A stretch of DNA of 64,000 bases from Candidatus Neomarinimicrobiota bacterium (GTDB lineage: Bacteria; Fidelibacterota; JAANXI01): the NCBI GenBank assembly GCA_021734025.1, contig JAIPJS010000002.1:406043-470042 (forward strand), written 5' to 3'. Under the pieces are notes generated by a model, which searched no databases, had not been told where the DNA came from, and saw nothing but the letters and a program-made list of their open reading frames with translations. Position 1 is the stretch's first letter, and every line of letters starts with the position of its first letter. Below, piece after piece: positions 9,055-19,623 of the stretch. The position numbers and the translations under genes are program-made.

Positions 9055-9879
9055 TTATTCGTTTCCTGCACCAAGCGCCTGTGTGATCCGATCCAGAAAG
9101 ATTGCCAGGATCACGACGGCGATGCCACTTTCAAACCCGAGTCCGATCTTCAGCTGAGTGATACCTTTCAGGATTTCGCCACCCAGTCCACCGGCGCCAA
9201 TCATGGCAGCAATAACTACCATAGACAGGGCCAGCATAATCGTCTGGTTCACGCCGGCCAGAATCGTGGGCATGGCCAGAGGAATTTGAACTTTAAAGAG
9301 CAGTTGTCGATCTGTCGAACCAAATGATCGCGCCGCTTCTACCACTTCTTCATGTACCTGCCGGATACCAAGGTTGGTCAGCCGGACGGCAGGCGGCATT
9401 GAAAATATCACCGTTGCCACTGCACCGGGCACCTTCCCAAGCTGGAAAAACAACACCGCAGGTATCAGGTAAACAAATGCAGGCATGGTCTGCATAAAAT
9501 CCAGGACGGGCCGAACCACACTCGCGACGGAATTGCTGCGGGAGGCCCAGATCCCTACCGGTATTCCGATCACCAGAGCGACCAGTGCTGAGGTCACTAC
9601 TAATGCCAGGGTAACCATTGTTTGCTCCCAAAACCCCATACTGGCAATCAGCCACAATCCAATGAGGGAAAAGATCCCCACACCGCGGCCCGCAATCCAC
9701 CAGGCGAGTGCGGCAAACAGGACGATGGCTACATAACTCGGCGGGAATAACAGTATGGCTTCGAATACATCGACGACACCAGTTAAGACTGTGCGGATAA
9801 TATCGAAAAGGACACTCAGGTTATTCGTGAGCCAGTTAATGACGACTTCAATACCCTCGCCAATGTGTAAATCAATCAT
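9055..9879 (-). CDS. opuAB: Glycine betaine ABC transporter permease (ProW/OpuAB type)
   Basis: 274 residues, hydrophobic, with about six membrane helices. The binding-protein-dependent permease signature lies around residues 170-200 ('VHEEVVEAARSFGSTDRQLL' is the EAA loop that contacts the ATPase). The typical start 'IEVVINWLTNNLSVLFDII' and the segment 'GIPVGIWASRSN' match ProW/OpuAB. Its first codons overlap the end of the ATPase gene by eight bases, so translation is coupled. The protein forms a homodimeric channel in the inner membrane for betaine import. Length and motifs are complete. Confidence 0.93.
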   Translation of the reverse strand: MIDLHIGEGIEVVINWLTNNLSVLFDIIRTVLTGVVDVFEAILLFPPSYVAIVLFAALAWWIAGRGVGIFSLIGLWLIASMGFWEQTMVTLALVVTSALVALVIGIPVGIWASRSNSVASVVRPVLDFMQTMPAFVYLIPAVLFFQLGKVPGAVATVIFSMPPAVRLTNLGIRQVHEEVVEAARSFGSTDRQLLFKVQIPLAMPTILAGVNQTIMLALSMVVIAAMIGAGGLGGEILKGITQLKIGLGFESGIAVVILAIFLDRITQALGAGNE

Positions 9880-11125
9880 TACTCACCTCCATCTCCGGCT
9901 CTTCCGGTTCGTCCAGTTTTTCCTCCGATTCCAGCGTTTCCCCGGTAATCTCAGCTATCACGGACGGCCGATAAACAATCCCCTTCATGGCGCCATTCTC
10001 ATCCACAACCACGACAGGAATGTTGTTATCCCAGACCATTGGAAGCAGGTCTGCAACCGGGGTGTCCGGTGCGATCCCTCTGTCGCTATGCTGAATCACA
10101 CTTTCCAGCGTGTTCTTTTTTTCCTTCTGGAGCTTCACCGCATCATCAATAGCAACGAACCCTTCGAACGTATTATCCGAGTCGGTCACCGCCAGATGAG
10201 AAATACCCCATTTCCGCATTCTGCGAACAGCAACGCCGGGGCCTTCCTTGGGCTCAACCACGCGTTCCGGGTGGTCGAACATGATACTCGTGGCGGTGAT
10301 AACCTTGCTCCGGTCAACGTTTTCAACGAACGCTTCAACGTAATCGCTGGCAGGATTAGACAGGATTTCCTCGGTGGTCCCGACCTGCTCAATCTGTCCG
10401 TTTTGATTCATAATGGCAATCCGGTCACCCAGTTTGAGCGCCTCATCCAGATCGTGTGTAATAAAGACGATCGTTTTCTGCACCTTGGATTGGAGCTCCA
10501 GCAGCTCATCCTGCATGTTCGTCCGAATGAGCGGATCAAGCGCGCTGAAGGCCTCATCCATCAGCAGGATTTCCGGATCCGTCGCTAGCGCTCTGGCCAG
10601 TCCGACCCGCTGTTGCATCCCGCCGCTCAGTTCGCCCGTCATTTTCTCTTCATATCCGCTGAGTCCAACGGTTTTGATTGTCTCGTAGGCCTTTTCTTTC
10701 CGGGCCTTGGCATCGACACCCTGGATCTCCAATCCGAACGATACATTATCGCTAACAGTCCGGTGTGGGAGCAGGCCAAAATGTTGAAAGACCATAGCCA
10801 TTTTAGACCTCCGAATCTTTCGGAGCTCTTCTTCTCCGGCAGCCAGCACTTCGATTTCCCCGTCATCCAGGAAAATCTCCCCATCTGTCGGTTCAATCAG
10901 CCTATTCAGGCAGCGGAGAAGCGTAGACTTCCCGCTGCCTGACAAACCCATGACTACAAAGATTTCACCGAGTTCGATCTCCAGGCTCGCATTATTCACA
11001 GCAACCGTACAGCTAATTTCGTCGAGGATTTCTTCCTTCGACTTCCCCGACTCGACCATACTGATGGCCTTTTTTGGCTTCGGCCCGAAGACCTTGTACA
11101 GGTTTTCAACTCGTATCTTCGACAT
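9872..11125 (-). CDS. opuAA: Glycine betaine ABC transporter ATPase with CBS domains (ProV/OpuAA type)
   Basis: 417 residues. N-terminal 270: ABC ATPase with Walker A 'GLSGSGKSTLL', the signature 'LSGGMQQRVGLARALA' and Walker B 'ILLMDEAFSALDPL'; the start 'IRVENLYKVFGPKPKKAI' is typical of the ProV/OpuAA subgroup. C-terminal 275-400: a CBS pair ('WGISHLAVTDSDNTFEGFVA', 'NIPVVVVDENGAMKGIVYRP') followed by an acidic tail. In known OpuA systems such CBS domains gate transport by ionic strength or c-di-AMP, so osmotic control at the protein level is likely here. It energises betaine uptake with the permease and lipoprotein encoded downstream. The gene follows the porin gene by 40 bases. Confidence 0.95.
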   Translation of the reverse strand: MSKIRVENLYKVFGPKPKKAISMVESGKSKEEILDEISCTVAVNNASLEIELGEIFVVMGLSGSGKSTLLRCLNRLIEPTDGEIFLDDGEIEVLAAGEEELRKIRRSKMAMVFQHFGLLPHRTVSDNVSFGLEIQGVDAKARKEKAYETIKTVGLSGYEEKMTGELSGGMQQRVGLARALATDPEILLMDEAFSALDPLIRTNMQDELLELQSKVQKTIVFITHDLDEALKLGDRIAIMNQNGQIEQVGTTEEILSNPASDYVEAFVENVDRSKVITATSIMFDHPERVVEPKEGPGVAVRRMRKWGISHLAVTDSDNTFEGFVAIDDAVKLQKEKKNTLESVIQHSDRGIAPDTPVADLLPMVWDNNIPVVVVDENGAMKGIVYRPSVIAEITGETLESEEKLDEPEEPEMEVSND

Positions 11126-11165
11126 AGATTATCCTATGCTCTTCCCTTCATTGGAATTCTGGTGT

Positions 11166-12332
11166 TTAGAAGTAATAGGCCATATTGATGTTAAAGCGAT
11201 ATTCCCAGTCCGCGTTGGGATCACCAGCGGCCAGCCCGTTGGTCCAGTTGGGGCCAACCCATGGATGATTTTTACCAACGATGAGATCAACATACGACCA
11301 GATTCCTCCGGCTTTCACGATGAAACCGACTGTATTTGCCTGGGTGGTTTCGAAGTTAGAATTGCTCTTCGTCATCATTGAATAATCGTTGTATGCTGTA
11401 AATCCAAGCGGACCCAACGTAAACGGCAGGTCATAACTTACGCCGCCAACGAGAAAGCTCCCTTCGCTGGCCACATTATATGCCGCACCGTAGGAGCCCA
11501 TGGTCACCATATCAGTAGACGCCCCACCATTCTCGGGTGAAAACTGATAGTTAATATATTCAGCCTTCACGTTAGCCGGCCCGAAATTGCCGTTAAAGTG
11601 TCCGGCAAATGCGAAACGGTTTCCTTTGCCGTCGTTATCATTGGGGGCCGCGGCAACACCCGCATTGTACAGCCCACCGTATTCCACCGAAAGTCCGACC
11701 TCCATATTGTCGTCAATGTTATAGGCTGCACGGGCATTCAACTGGTTGATCTCTTCATTGTTATTGCCTGCGGTATACCCGGGATTCGCCGGGACGATGT
11801 CCACCGAATACCGGCTATTTCCGGCGCCGGGTACTTCGGCGTTTTTATAAAACGCAAACGCCAGGTCCAGGTCGCCCATGGTGTGCAGATATTTGATCCC
11901 CGCGTCGTAATCATCTTCAAAGCCTGCGTAATACGGCAGCACGAAGAACCAATTATGTGACGCGTACGGCTGCAGCCCGAACGGCACCTGGCTCACACCG
12001 AGATGCAATTTACTGGTTTCGGAAAAATCGTAACCAATGTACCCGTGATGCAGATAATCACCACCGAAGGCATCGGTGTAGAACCGATACTCCGCGTCCA
12101 CATAAATCCCTTTGCTTTCGGCATGGACATTCAGGCGGAAGGTGTCAAAAGCAAAATCCCCTAACTTGTCTTCATTGCTCTGCACCCAACTCTTAGTGAA
12201 AAAATTGTACCTGAGCGCTCCGCCAATGTCAAATTCCTGTGCATTCAACTGGGAGACGTTTAATCCCACCATTCCACCAACAATAAAAATAATTGCCAGG
12301 ATACGTCCAAAAAACTTACTCTTGTGCTCCAT
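11166..12332 (-). CDS. Outer-membrane porin heading the opuA operon
   Basis: 388 residues with a signal peptide (ends SQLNAQ). The mature chain is an alternating amphipathic beta-barrel: 'GGALRYNFFTKSW', 'DTFRLNVHAESKGIYVDAEY', 'LHLGVSQVPFGLQPY' and a C-terminal strand 'FNINMAYYF' ending in Phe, as outer-membrane porins do. It is similar in plan to phosphate-selective-porin-like or OprP/DcaP-like barrels, but I cannot name a family with certainty. It starts the operon porin-opuAA-opuAB-opuAC with only 40 bases to the ATPase gene, so it probably provides the outer-membrane route for betaine. The promoter lies in the AT-rich stretch 12333-12580, which contains a candidate CRP/FNR site. Confidence 0.82.
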   Translation of the reverse strand: MEHKSKFFGRILAIIFIVGGMVGLNVSQLNAQEFDIGGALRYNFFTKSWVQSNEDKLGDFAFDTFRLNVHAESKGIYVDAEYRFYTDAFGGDYLHHGYIGYDFSETSKLHLGVSQVPFGLQPYASHNWFFVLPYYAGFEDDYDAGIKYLHTMGDLDLAFAFYKNAEVPGAGNSRYSVDIVPANPGYTAGNNNEEINQLNARAAYNIDDNMEVGLSVEYGGLYNAGVAAAPNDNDGKGNRFAFAGHFNGNFGPANVKAEYINYQFSPENGGASTDMVTMGSYGAAYNVASEGSFLVGGVSYDLPFTLGPLGFTAYNDYSMMTKSNSNFETTQANTVGFIVKAGGIWSYVDLIVGKNHPWVGPNWTNGLAAGDPNADWEYRFNINMAYYF

Positions 12333-12404
12333 TGCTCCTCCCTTAATTGCAATTGAACTAACCCTTTGTGCTTCATTATCCTGCTACTTTTAAAGATATA
12401 AATT

Positions 12405-12418
12405 TTGACATAAATCAC
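12405..12418. promoter_or_regulatory. Candidate CRP/FNR-family operator upstream of the porin-opuA operon
   Basis: TTGACATAAATCAC fits TTGAY-N4-ATCAA with the last base different. It lies about 75 bases before the porin start codon, a position like that of the stronger match at 7988-8001. Weak evidence on its own; the same placement twice is the reason to list it. Confidence 0.25.
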
Positions 12419-12755
12419 AAAGCGATAATCAGAATATTTTTAGGGTTTATTCCCGTTTTGAATTTATTACAATTTCTCTACAGTATTTTTAATGTAATTA
12501 TTTTATTACCAGAACAAAAAACTCTATATAAGTTAACATTATCCATCATTTATCATAGTAATTCAAGTGGAACAACAGGATTTTTTAAAAGGACTTTAAT
12601 TTTACAAAGGAACATAACCTGAAAAATTGCATTACTTCCTTAGTTTTACGAAAAATAATGAAGAAGGCTTTTCCCACAGAGGTCAGGTAAGTGTGAATTG
12701 AGAATAGATATTTTACCCCCAGAAGCATCCGGAACATTTCCGGCATGAAAAAAAA

Positions 12756-12793
12756 TAGGCCGGGGGATTGCTCGAATCCCCCGGCCCTTTTCA
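12756..12793 (-). terminator. Intrinsic terminator after the betaine synthesis genes
   Basis: Perfect 12-bp GC-rich stem GGCCGGGGGATT/AATCCCCCGGCC (12758-12769 with 12775-12786), loop GCTCG, followed on the minus strand by a run of eight T. It closes the gsmt-sdmt operon 22 bases after the sdmt stop. Confidence 0.93.
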
Positions 12794-12815
12794 CCCTGAA
12801 TCCTTTCGGGAAAGT

Positions 12816-13655
12816 TCATTTGGTGAAATGGAATATTCCCCAGGACAAATATCCCTTCTTTCCGCCGTCAATCCAATGTTGCAGCCCGGCCTTCATATGG
12901 TCGATATAATCCTGACTGACCGACTCCCGGAGTTCCTTCTCATGCGATTCCGTCTCTTCCAGCACCCGGGTATAATGGTTGATCAGGTTTTCCGTCTGTT
13001 CATCAAATGCCTGCTCTTCCATTCCTAACTTCTCCGCCTGCTCCCGATAGAACCGGGGAGATCCCAGGCTCTCAAGATGAATGCGTTCCAGAATCGGCTC
13101 CAACACGCCGTCGGGACAGTCATCCGCCTGCATTGGATCAGTGAAAATCAGATCGCCACCTGGCTTCAGTACACGGGCCGCTTCTGCCAGGACTTGATCA
13201 CGATTTCCACTGTGGAGGAACGAATCCTGGGACCATACCAGATCAAAGGAATTATCCGGCTCCGGTACATCCTCAAAATTCCCGTCGACAACTTTGATCT
13301 GGTCAGCGAGTCCGGCCATTACGTTTTTATCACGGTTCCGCTCATTTTCGACCTCACTCAGATTAAGCGCCACCACATCGCAGCCAAAAGTATCAGCCAG
13401 ATATCGTGCCGCTCCGCCGTATCCGGCGCCCAAATCCAGTACGCGGGTATCTTCATCCAGTTTTCCCGCCATGGCGGCCATCCTTTTTACGGTCCGCTGA
13501 CTGGCATCCGAGATGGATTCATCCTCCGATTTGTACAGGCCGATATGGATATCTTCCCCGCCCCAGATTGTGTAATAGAAATTATCCGCGTCATCACTGT
13601 TGTAGTAATCTCTGGCCGTTTCAACCGTTTCTGAATATGTCTCTACCTCTGTCAT
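12816..13655 (-). CDS. sdmt: Sarcosine/dimethylglycine N-methyltransferase (betaine synthesis)
   Basis: 279 residues, the usual size of halophile SDMT proteins. Class I SAM-binding motifs are clear: motif I 'VLDLGAGYGGAARYLA' (about residue 90), then 'FDLVWSQDSFLHSGNRDQV' and 'VLKPGGDLIFTDPMQADD'. It begins with the acidic 'YYNSDDADNFYYTIWGGEDI' segment typical of dimethylglycine methyltransferases. It methylates sarcosine and dimethylglycine to glycine betaine, using SAM and releasing S-adenosylhomocysteine. The start codon sits two bases after the stop of the GSMT gene and has a strong AAGGAGGAAG site, so the two are cotranscribed and translated in series. A terminator follows. The gene symbol is descriptive. 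Confidence 0.9.
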   Translation of the reverse strand: MTEVETYSETVETARDYYNSDDADNFYYTIWGGEDIHIGLYKSEDESISDASQRTVKRMAAMAGKLDEDTRVLDLGAGYGGAARYLADTFGCDVVALNLSEVENERNRDKNVMAGLADQIKVVDGNFEDVPEPDNSFDLVWSQDSFLHSGNRDQVLAEAARVLKPGGDLIFTDPMQADDCPDGVLEPILERIHLESLGSPRFYREQAEKLGMEEQAFDEQTENLINHYTRVLEETESHEKELRESVSQDYIDHMKAGLQHWIDGGKKGYLSWGIFHFTK

Positions 13656-13657
13656 AT

Positions 13658-14467
13658 CTACTCTTCCTCCTTCTCATACTCTTTTTCTGCCACATGAATA
13701 AAGAAATCCGGTTCCTCCTCGCGATACGTCTCCTGGAAGTCCCCGTAGGTTTCGATATCCTGAAAACCAACCTGAGACATTAAGGTGCGCATATATTTTT
13801 TTCGAAGTGGATACATATTTAAATAGTATTTGGAATTATCCGGGAACTGATACTTAAACCGGGCTAATCCGTCGTCAACATGTTCCGGCTCCACCGATAC
13901 TTGTTCTCCACAATAGTAATAAATGTGTTTACTGGAATATCCGTGATCCATAATCGCGTCGTAATTACGCTGATCCAGGATTAACACGCCGTCATGTTTT
14001 AGTGCCGCATAAAATTCCGCCAGTGCCTTTCGGCGATCCTTTTCCGAAAACAGGTGGGTAAACGAATTGCCCAAACAGATTATCGCATCGAACTCCTCAT
14101 GGATATCCCGGCTCAGCCAGCGCCAGTCGGCCTGGACTGTCCGCAAAATATGGCCCCGGGGGCGCGCATTCTCAAACGCCTTGGAAAGCATCTCCGGATT
14201 TCCGTCCGCACTCACAACATCAAAGCCCTCCTCCAAAAGCTGGATGGAATGAAAACCCGTCCCGGTGGCAACGTCCAGGACTTTTTGAGCGCCACGCTCT
14301 TTTAATGTCTCGATGAAAAAATCGCCCTCACTCTGTGCCCGGTTATCCCAATTGATTAGATCATCCCATTTTTCCACGAAATCCTGGATATACTCTTCCT
14401 GATAATGATCGGTTTCTCTGACTTTTACCGGATCGGATCCGAATGACTGTTCCATGACTTCTGGCAT
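13658..14467 (-). CDS. gsmt: Glycine/sarcosine N-methyltransferase (betaine synthesis)
   Basis: 269 residues. Motif I is 'VLDVATGTGFHSIQLLEEGF', motif II 'VVSADGNPEMLSKAFENA', and the segment 'FDAIICLGNSFTHLF' followed by 'LILDQRNYDAIMDHGY' is characteristic of glycine/sarcosine methyltransferases. The Tyr-rich stretch 'SSKHIYYYCGEQ' and the Arg/Tyr-rich C-terminal part fit the substrate-binding portion of the family. It carries out the first two methylations, glycine to sarcosine to dimethylglycine. It is the first gene of the two-gene operon with SDMT and is divergent from the MetF-like gene at 14806 across a 338-base AT-rich spacer. Start at 14467 has a GGGAGT ribosome site. Confidence 0.92.
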   Translation of the reverse strand: MPEVMEQSFGSDPVKVRETDHYQEEYIQDFVEKWDDLINWDNRAQSEGDFFIETLKERGAQKVLDVATGTGFHSIQLLEEGFDVVSADGNPEMLSKAFENARPRGHILRTVQADWRWLSRDIHEEFDAIICLGNSFTHLFSEKDRRKALAEFYAALKHDGVLILDQRNYDAIMDHGYSSKHIYYYCGEQVSVEPEHVDDGLARFKYQFPDNSKYYLNMYPLRKKYMRTLMSQVGFQDIETYGDFQETYREEEPDFFIHVAEKEYEKEEE

Positions 14468-14805
14468 ATATTTTACTCCCGTGGTTTCTTCTGGTTCGTG
14501 TATTGCAATTACTGAAAATGCTGCCTAATAATTCATTCTGCTCAAAATCCACTTATAATCTATAATTTACGCGGTATAATTCAAGTATAAATAATTGTTT
14601 TTATAGGTATTTAAAACTATTAGGAAAAATTAACAAATCCTTGAATTATTCTAAGTTTTCTATTCGTATTCATAGAACGTCTAACTTACCAGTAAATACA
14701 GTCATAAATATTTGATAATGCTCGATTTATTTGATACTATTCAAGCCGGATAAGCAGAAAATAGTAATAGATATAAACAGCACTCGAAACGGAGGTCTGA
14801 TCTGA
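14468..14805. promoter_or_regulatory. Divergent promoter region between gsmt and the MetF-like gene
   Basis: 338 bases, strongly AT-rich at 14520-14780, with no open frame of interest. It must hold the promoters of the betaine operon (minus) and of the MetF-like gene (plus), and so is the likely site of salt-responsive control. I see no clear operator palindrome. The plus-strand gene has a GAAACGGAGGTCTG ribosome site just before its ATG. Confidence 0.5.
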
Positions 14806-15834
14806 ATGGAATTTACTCCGCGCCTGACGAAATTAGCAGATCGTTTTGGAACCACCCCCATAGTATTCGAACTGGCCCCGCCAAAAAAGGGAGCCCACAA
14901 AGAACGGCTCCGGCAGCATCGGGATGGTCTACAACAACTCACCAACCGCGTTGATATAAATGGGATTAACTTACCCGAAATTCAGGACGAATCTCAGCAA
15001 GGCGATCGCGGGCAACGACGGAGTAAGTTCGAAGAACGCGTTGCGCCACGAAAGTACGCAAATCAGCTCAGCGAAAAGGTCCAGCTCAGATATCTTATAA
15101 ACCGGGTCATTGTCAAACAGCCCGCACCAAAACAGGAAAAATGGATAGCAAACACCTTCCACAACTACGGCATCGATTCGATTGTGATCGTCGGCGGTGA
15201 ATCCAGTGAAAAAGAGTATCCGGGCTTATCAGTGCCATCCGGAAACCGGTTAGTGCGTAAATATTTGAATCAGGGGAAACGCAAATATGCCGATACCGCC
15301 GGGCCGGCCACGGACCTGCTAGTGGGGAATATTTGCATTCCAACCAGACGCCGGGATGACCTGGACGAACCGGAACGGATGCTGCAAAAGGTGCAAGCCG
15401 GCGCAGATTTTTTCACAACCCAGATTATCGCGGAGTCCAATTCCCCAATCAAGTTGCTTGAGGATCTCTCACGGCTTTTTGTTTTAGAGGACGTTTCGCC
15501 ACCGATGCTTTTTTGGAGTTTTACCCCCATTGCCTCCCAAAAGGATGTCGACTTTTTACGCTGGCTCGGGGTCTTTATTCCCGATAATGTTGAGAACAAA
15601 ATTCTCTCCAGTGATGAGCCGGCCACCACTTCCATCGAATATACCGGAGAGATCTGGGAGCACTTGCTGGAACTAAACCGGAATCTCCCCAGGCCGTTTC
15701 CAATGGGGTGCAATATTTCTGTCATGGGGATGCGAAATTTCGAGAACGCCGTTGAAATGGCCGCCACGCTGAAAGAACGGACCAAAAATGCCCGCAATCA
15801 CCAGCGAAAATTATTCAGAAAAAGTGTGGGCTAA
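14806..15834 (+). CDS. Divergent methylenetetrahydrofolate-reductase-like protein
   Basis: 342 residues, slightly longer than typical bacterial MetF (about 290-300). It keeps the TIM-barrel hallmarks: 'TPIVFELAPPKKGAHKE' with the catalytic-type Glu of the first strand, 'INGINLPEI', 'IDSIVIVGGESSEKEYPG' and 'VQAGADFFTTQIIAES', equivalent to the MetF 'GADFLITQ' strand. It is less close to MetF than a housekeeping copy would be, with an unusually basic region at 60-110. In context (gsmt, sdmt, AhcY, MetK, MetE) it most likely makes 5-methyltetrahydrofolate for methionine regeneration, but a different folate-linked reaction is possible. Its 3' end overlaps the convergent kinase gene by four bases. 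Confidence 0.7.
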   Translation: MEFTPRLTKLADRFGTTPIVFELAPPKKGAHKERLRQHRDGLQQLTNRVDINGINLPEIQDESQQGDRGQRRSKFEERVAPRKYANQLSEKVQLRYLINRVIVKQPAPKQEKWIANTFHNYGIDSIVIVGGESSEKEYPGLSVPSGNRLVRKYLNQGKRKYADTAGPATDLLVGNICIPTRRRDDLDEPERMLQKVQAGADFFTTQIIAESNSPIKLLEDLSRLFVLEDVSPPMLFWSFTPIASQKDVDFLRWLGVFIPDNVENKILSSDEPATTSIEYTGEIWEHLLELNRNLPRPFPMGCNISVMGMRNFENAVEMAATLKERTKNARNHQRKLFRKSVG

Positions 15835-16730
15835 AATGAGGTAATCTCTCGGAATTGCGTATATCTCTCATCGATGTCACCGCTGGAGAGGTGCCGAAGT
15901 TTTTCCACGCTGAAATCCTCTACATTATAGCTGGCCAGGACCGAGCCGTACACCACTGCTTTGCGTAAATTTTCCTGTGAAATGTCATCAACTTGTGCCA
16001 GATATCCCATCACACCCCCGGCAAAGGAATCTCCGGCCCCGGTAGGATCGACAACATCTGCCAGTGGATAGCCGGGTACCATAAAGACCAGATCCTCACC
16101 GATCACCATCGCGCCGTGCTCCCCTTTTTTGGCCACCACAAATTCCGGGCCCATGTCCAGCAATGCTTTACTACCGGTAAACAGGCTGGGTGCACCAGTC
16201 AACATCTGTACTTCCTGGTCGTTTATTACCAGCATATCTGACTGTTCGATGACCTCTTGCAGATCCTCTCTGGCAGTGTCAATCCAAAGTTCCATTGTAT
16301 CCGTCGCAACGAGCTTGGGATTTTCAACCTGTGAGAGCACATCCAGCTGCAAGGCAGGATGGATGTTGGCCAGGAACAGATACTTTGCAGAGGAATAGGC
16401 GTCGGGTATCTTGGGTGAAAATGATTCGAAGACATTGAGATCGGTACTCAGCGTTTCCCGTTGATTCATATCGTCCATGTAACGACCACTCCAGCGGAAG
16501 GTCTTCCCTGCCACCTTCTGCAGCCCGGTGATGTCTATATCGTTTTGCTGAAACAGTTCAATACCGGACTCCGGAAAATCCTCCCCCACGACGCCAACTA
16601 ACTGCACTTCGCCAAACTTGCTTGCCGCCACACTGAAATGCGTTGCCGAACCTCCCAGCAATTCTTCCCGGCGCTCTTTGGGAGTTTCCACAGTATCCAG
16701 CGCCACAGAACCTACTACTAATACTGACAT
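15831..16730 (-). CDS. PfkB-family kinase, probable adenosine kinase
   Basis: 299 residues of the ribokinase fold. The N-terminal PfkB motif is 'LLGGSATHFSVAASKFG' and the C-terminal motif with the catalytic Asp is 'DPTGAGDSFAGGVMGYL'. The family includes ribokinases, adenosine kinases and others, and sequence alone does not decide the substrate. Context points to adenosine: it lies downstream of ahcY and metK on the same strand, and AhcY yields adenosine and homocysteine, both of which must be removed for the reaction to run forward. Phosphorylation to AMP would do that. A hairpin terminator lies between it and ahcY (16771-16808), so its expression may be separate or by readthrough. Start at 16730 has an AAGGATCG site. 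Confidence 0.82.
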   Translation of the reverse strand: MSVLVVGSVALDTVETPKERREELLGGSATHFSVAASKFGEVQLVGVVGEDFPESGIELFQQNDIDITGLQKVAGKTFRWSGRYMDDMNQRETLSTDLNVFESFSPKIPDAYSSAKYLFLANIHPALQLDVLSQVENPKLVATDTMELWIDTAREDLQEVIEQSDMLVINDQEVQMLTGAPSLFTGSKALLDMGPEFVVAKKGEHGAMVIGEDLVFMVPGYPLADVVDPTGAGDSFAGGVMGYLAQVDDISQENLRKAVVYGSVLASYNVEDFSVEKLRHLSSGDIDERYTQFREITSF

Positions 16731-16770
16731 CTATTCACGATCCTTTCTTTATAAAGAGTGATACAAAGAA

Positions 16771-16810
16771 AAGATACCATCCCGTCAGCACGGGATGGCA
16801 TCTTTAATTA
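16771..16810 (-). terminator. Intrinsic terminator after ahcY
   Basis: Stem GATnCCATCCCGT with ACGGGATGGnATC and loop CAGC, followed on the minus strand by TTTTCTTT. It stands 20 bases after the ahcY stop and before the kinase start. Confidence 0.82.
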
Positions 16811-16830
16811 CTTCGAATCGAAAACCACCT

Positions 16831-19262
<2,432 letters not shown>

Positions 19263-19491
19263 CTATCTCCTCGAACCTCCTGTGTTTTTAAAGTGTTAGA
19301 GTGTTCTTGTGTTTAAGTGTTCAGGTTACAACCTACGCTAATGCGTTTAAGCGCTACCATGTTATCGGTAAAATGGTCATGTGTGTGTCACTGGTTTTCA
19401 GTCTCCCGTCTCCGGCTTCCAACCTCCGGCCTTTCTACTTCGCCTTCTTCATTTTTCATTCATCCATGAGCAACACAACGCCATCCCTTAA

Positions 19492-19518
19492 TCCCTTCCT
19501 CTTCGAAAGAGGAAGGGA
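19492..19518. repeat. Perfect 12-bp inverted repeat
   Basis: TCCCTTCCTCTT and its exact complement around a three-base loop. Lies between metE and metK. Confidence 0.6.
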
Positions 19519-19544
19519 AACGAGTCCTCCACCAGTTTGGTATC

Positions 19545-19580
19545 CCCCGCTTAAACCCGCTTTGCGGACTTTAAGTGGGG
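19545..19580. repeat. Long palindrome CCCCGCTTAAA...TTTAAGTGGGG
   Basis: 36-base imperfect palindrome with an inner CCCGC/GCGGnC stem. It could be a REP-like unit; no terminator T run. Confidence 0.5.
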
Positions 19581-19623
19581 AACGTCATCAATCTATGGAC
19601 AGGAAGGAACTCGGGAATATCAC

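Larger units (their letters stand above)
19263..19623. other. Intergenic region with palindromes and simple repeats
   Basis: 361 bases between metE (stop at 19624) and metK. It holds degenerate AGTGTT repeats at 19281-19325, a TCTCCGG-like CT-rich run at 19394-19430, a perfect 12-bp hairpin at 19492-19518 (TCCCTTCCTCTT/AAGAGGAAGGGA) and a palindrome at 19545-19580. No gene and no SAM riboswitch signature seen. One of the hairpins may stop metE transcription, though neither has a T run. Confidence 0.6.

Noticed and set aside
12585..12794. 69-residue minus-strand frame before the porin gene
   Set aside because: It runs through the strong terminator of the sdmt gene and has no family signal.
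19263..19623. Possible SAM riboswitch before metK
   Set aside because: No SAM-I, SAM-II or SAM-IV core seen on the minus strand; the region holds simple repeats and hairpins instead.
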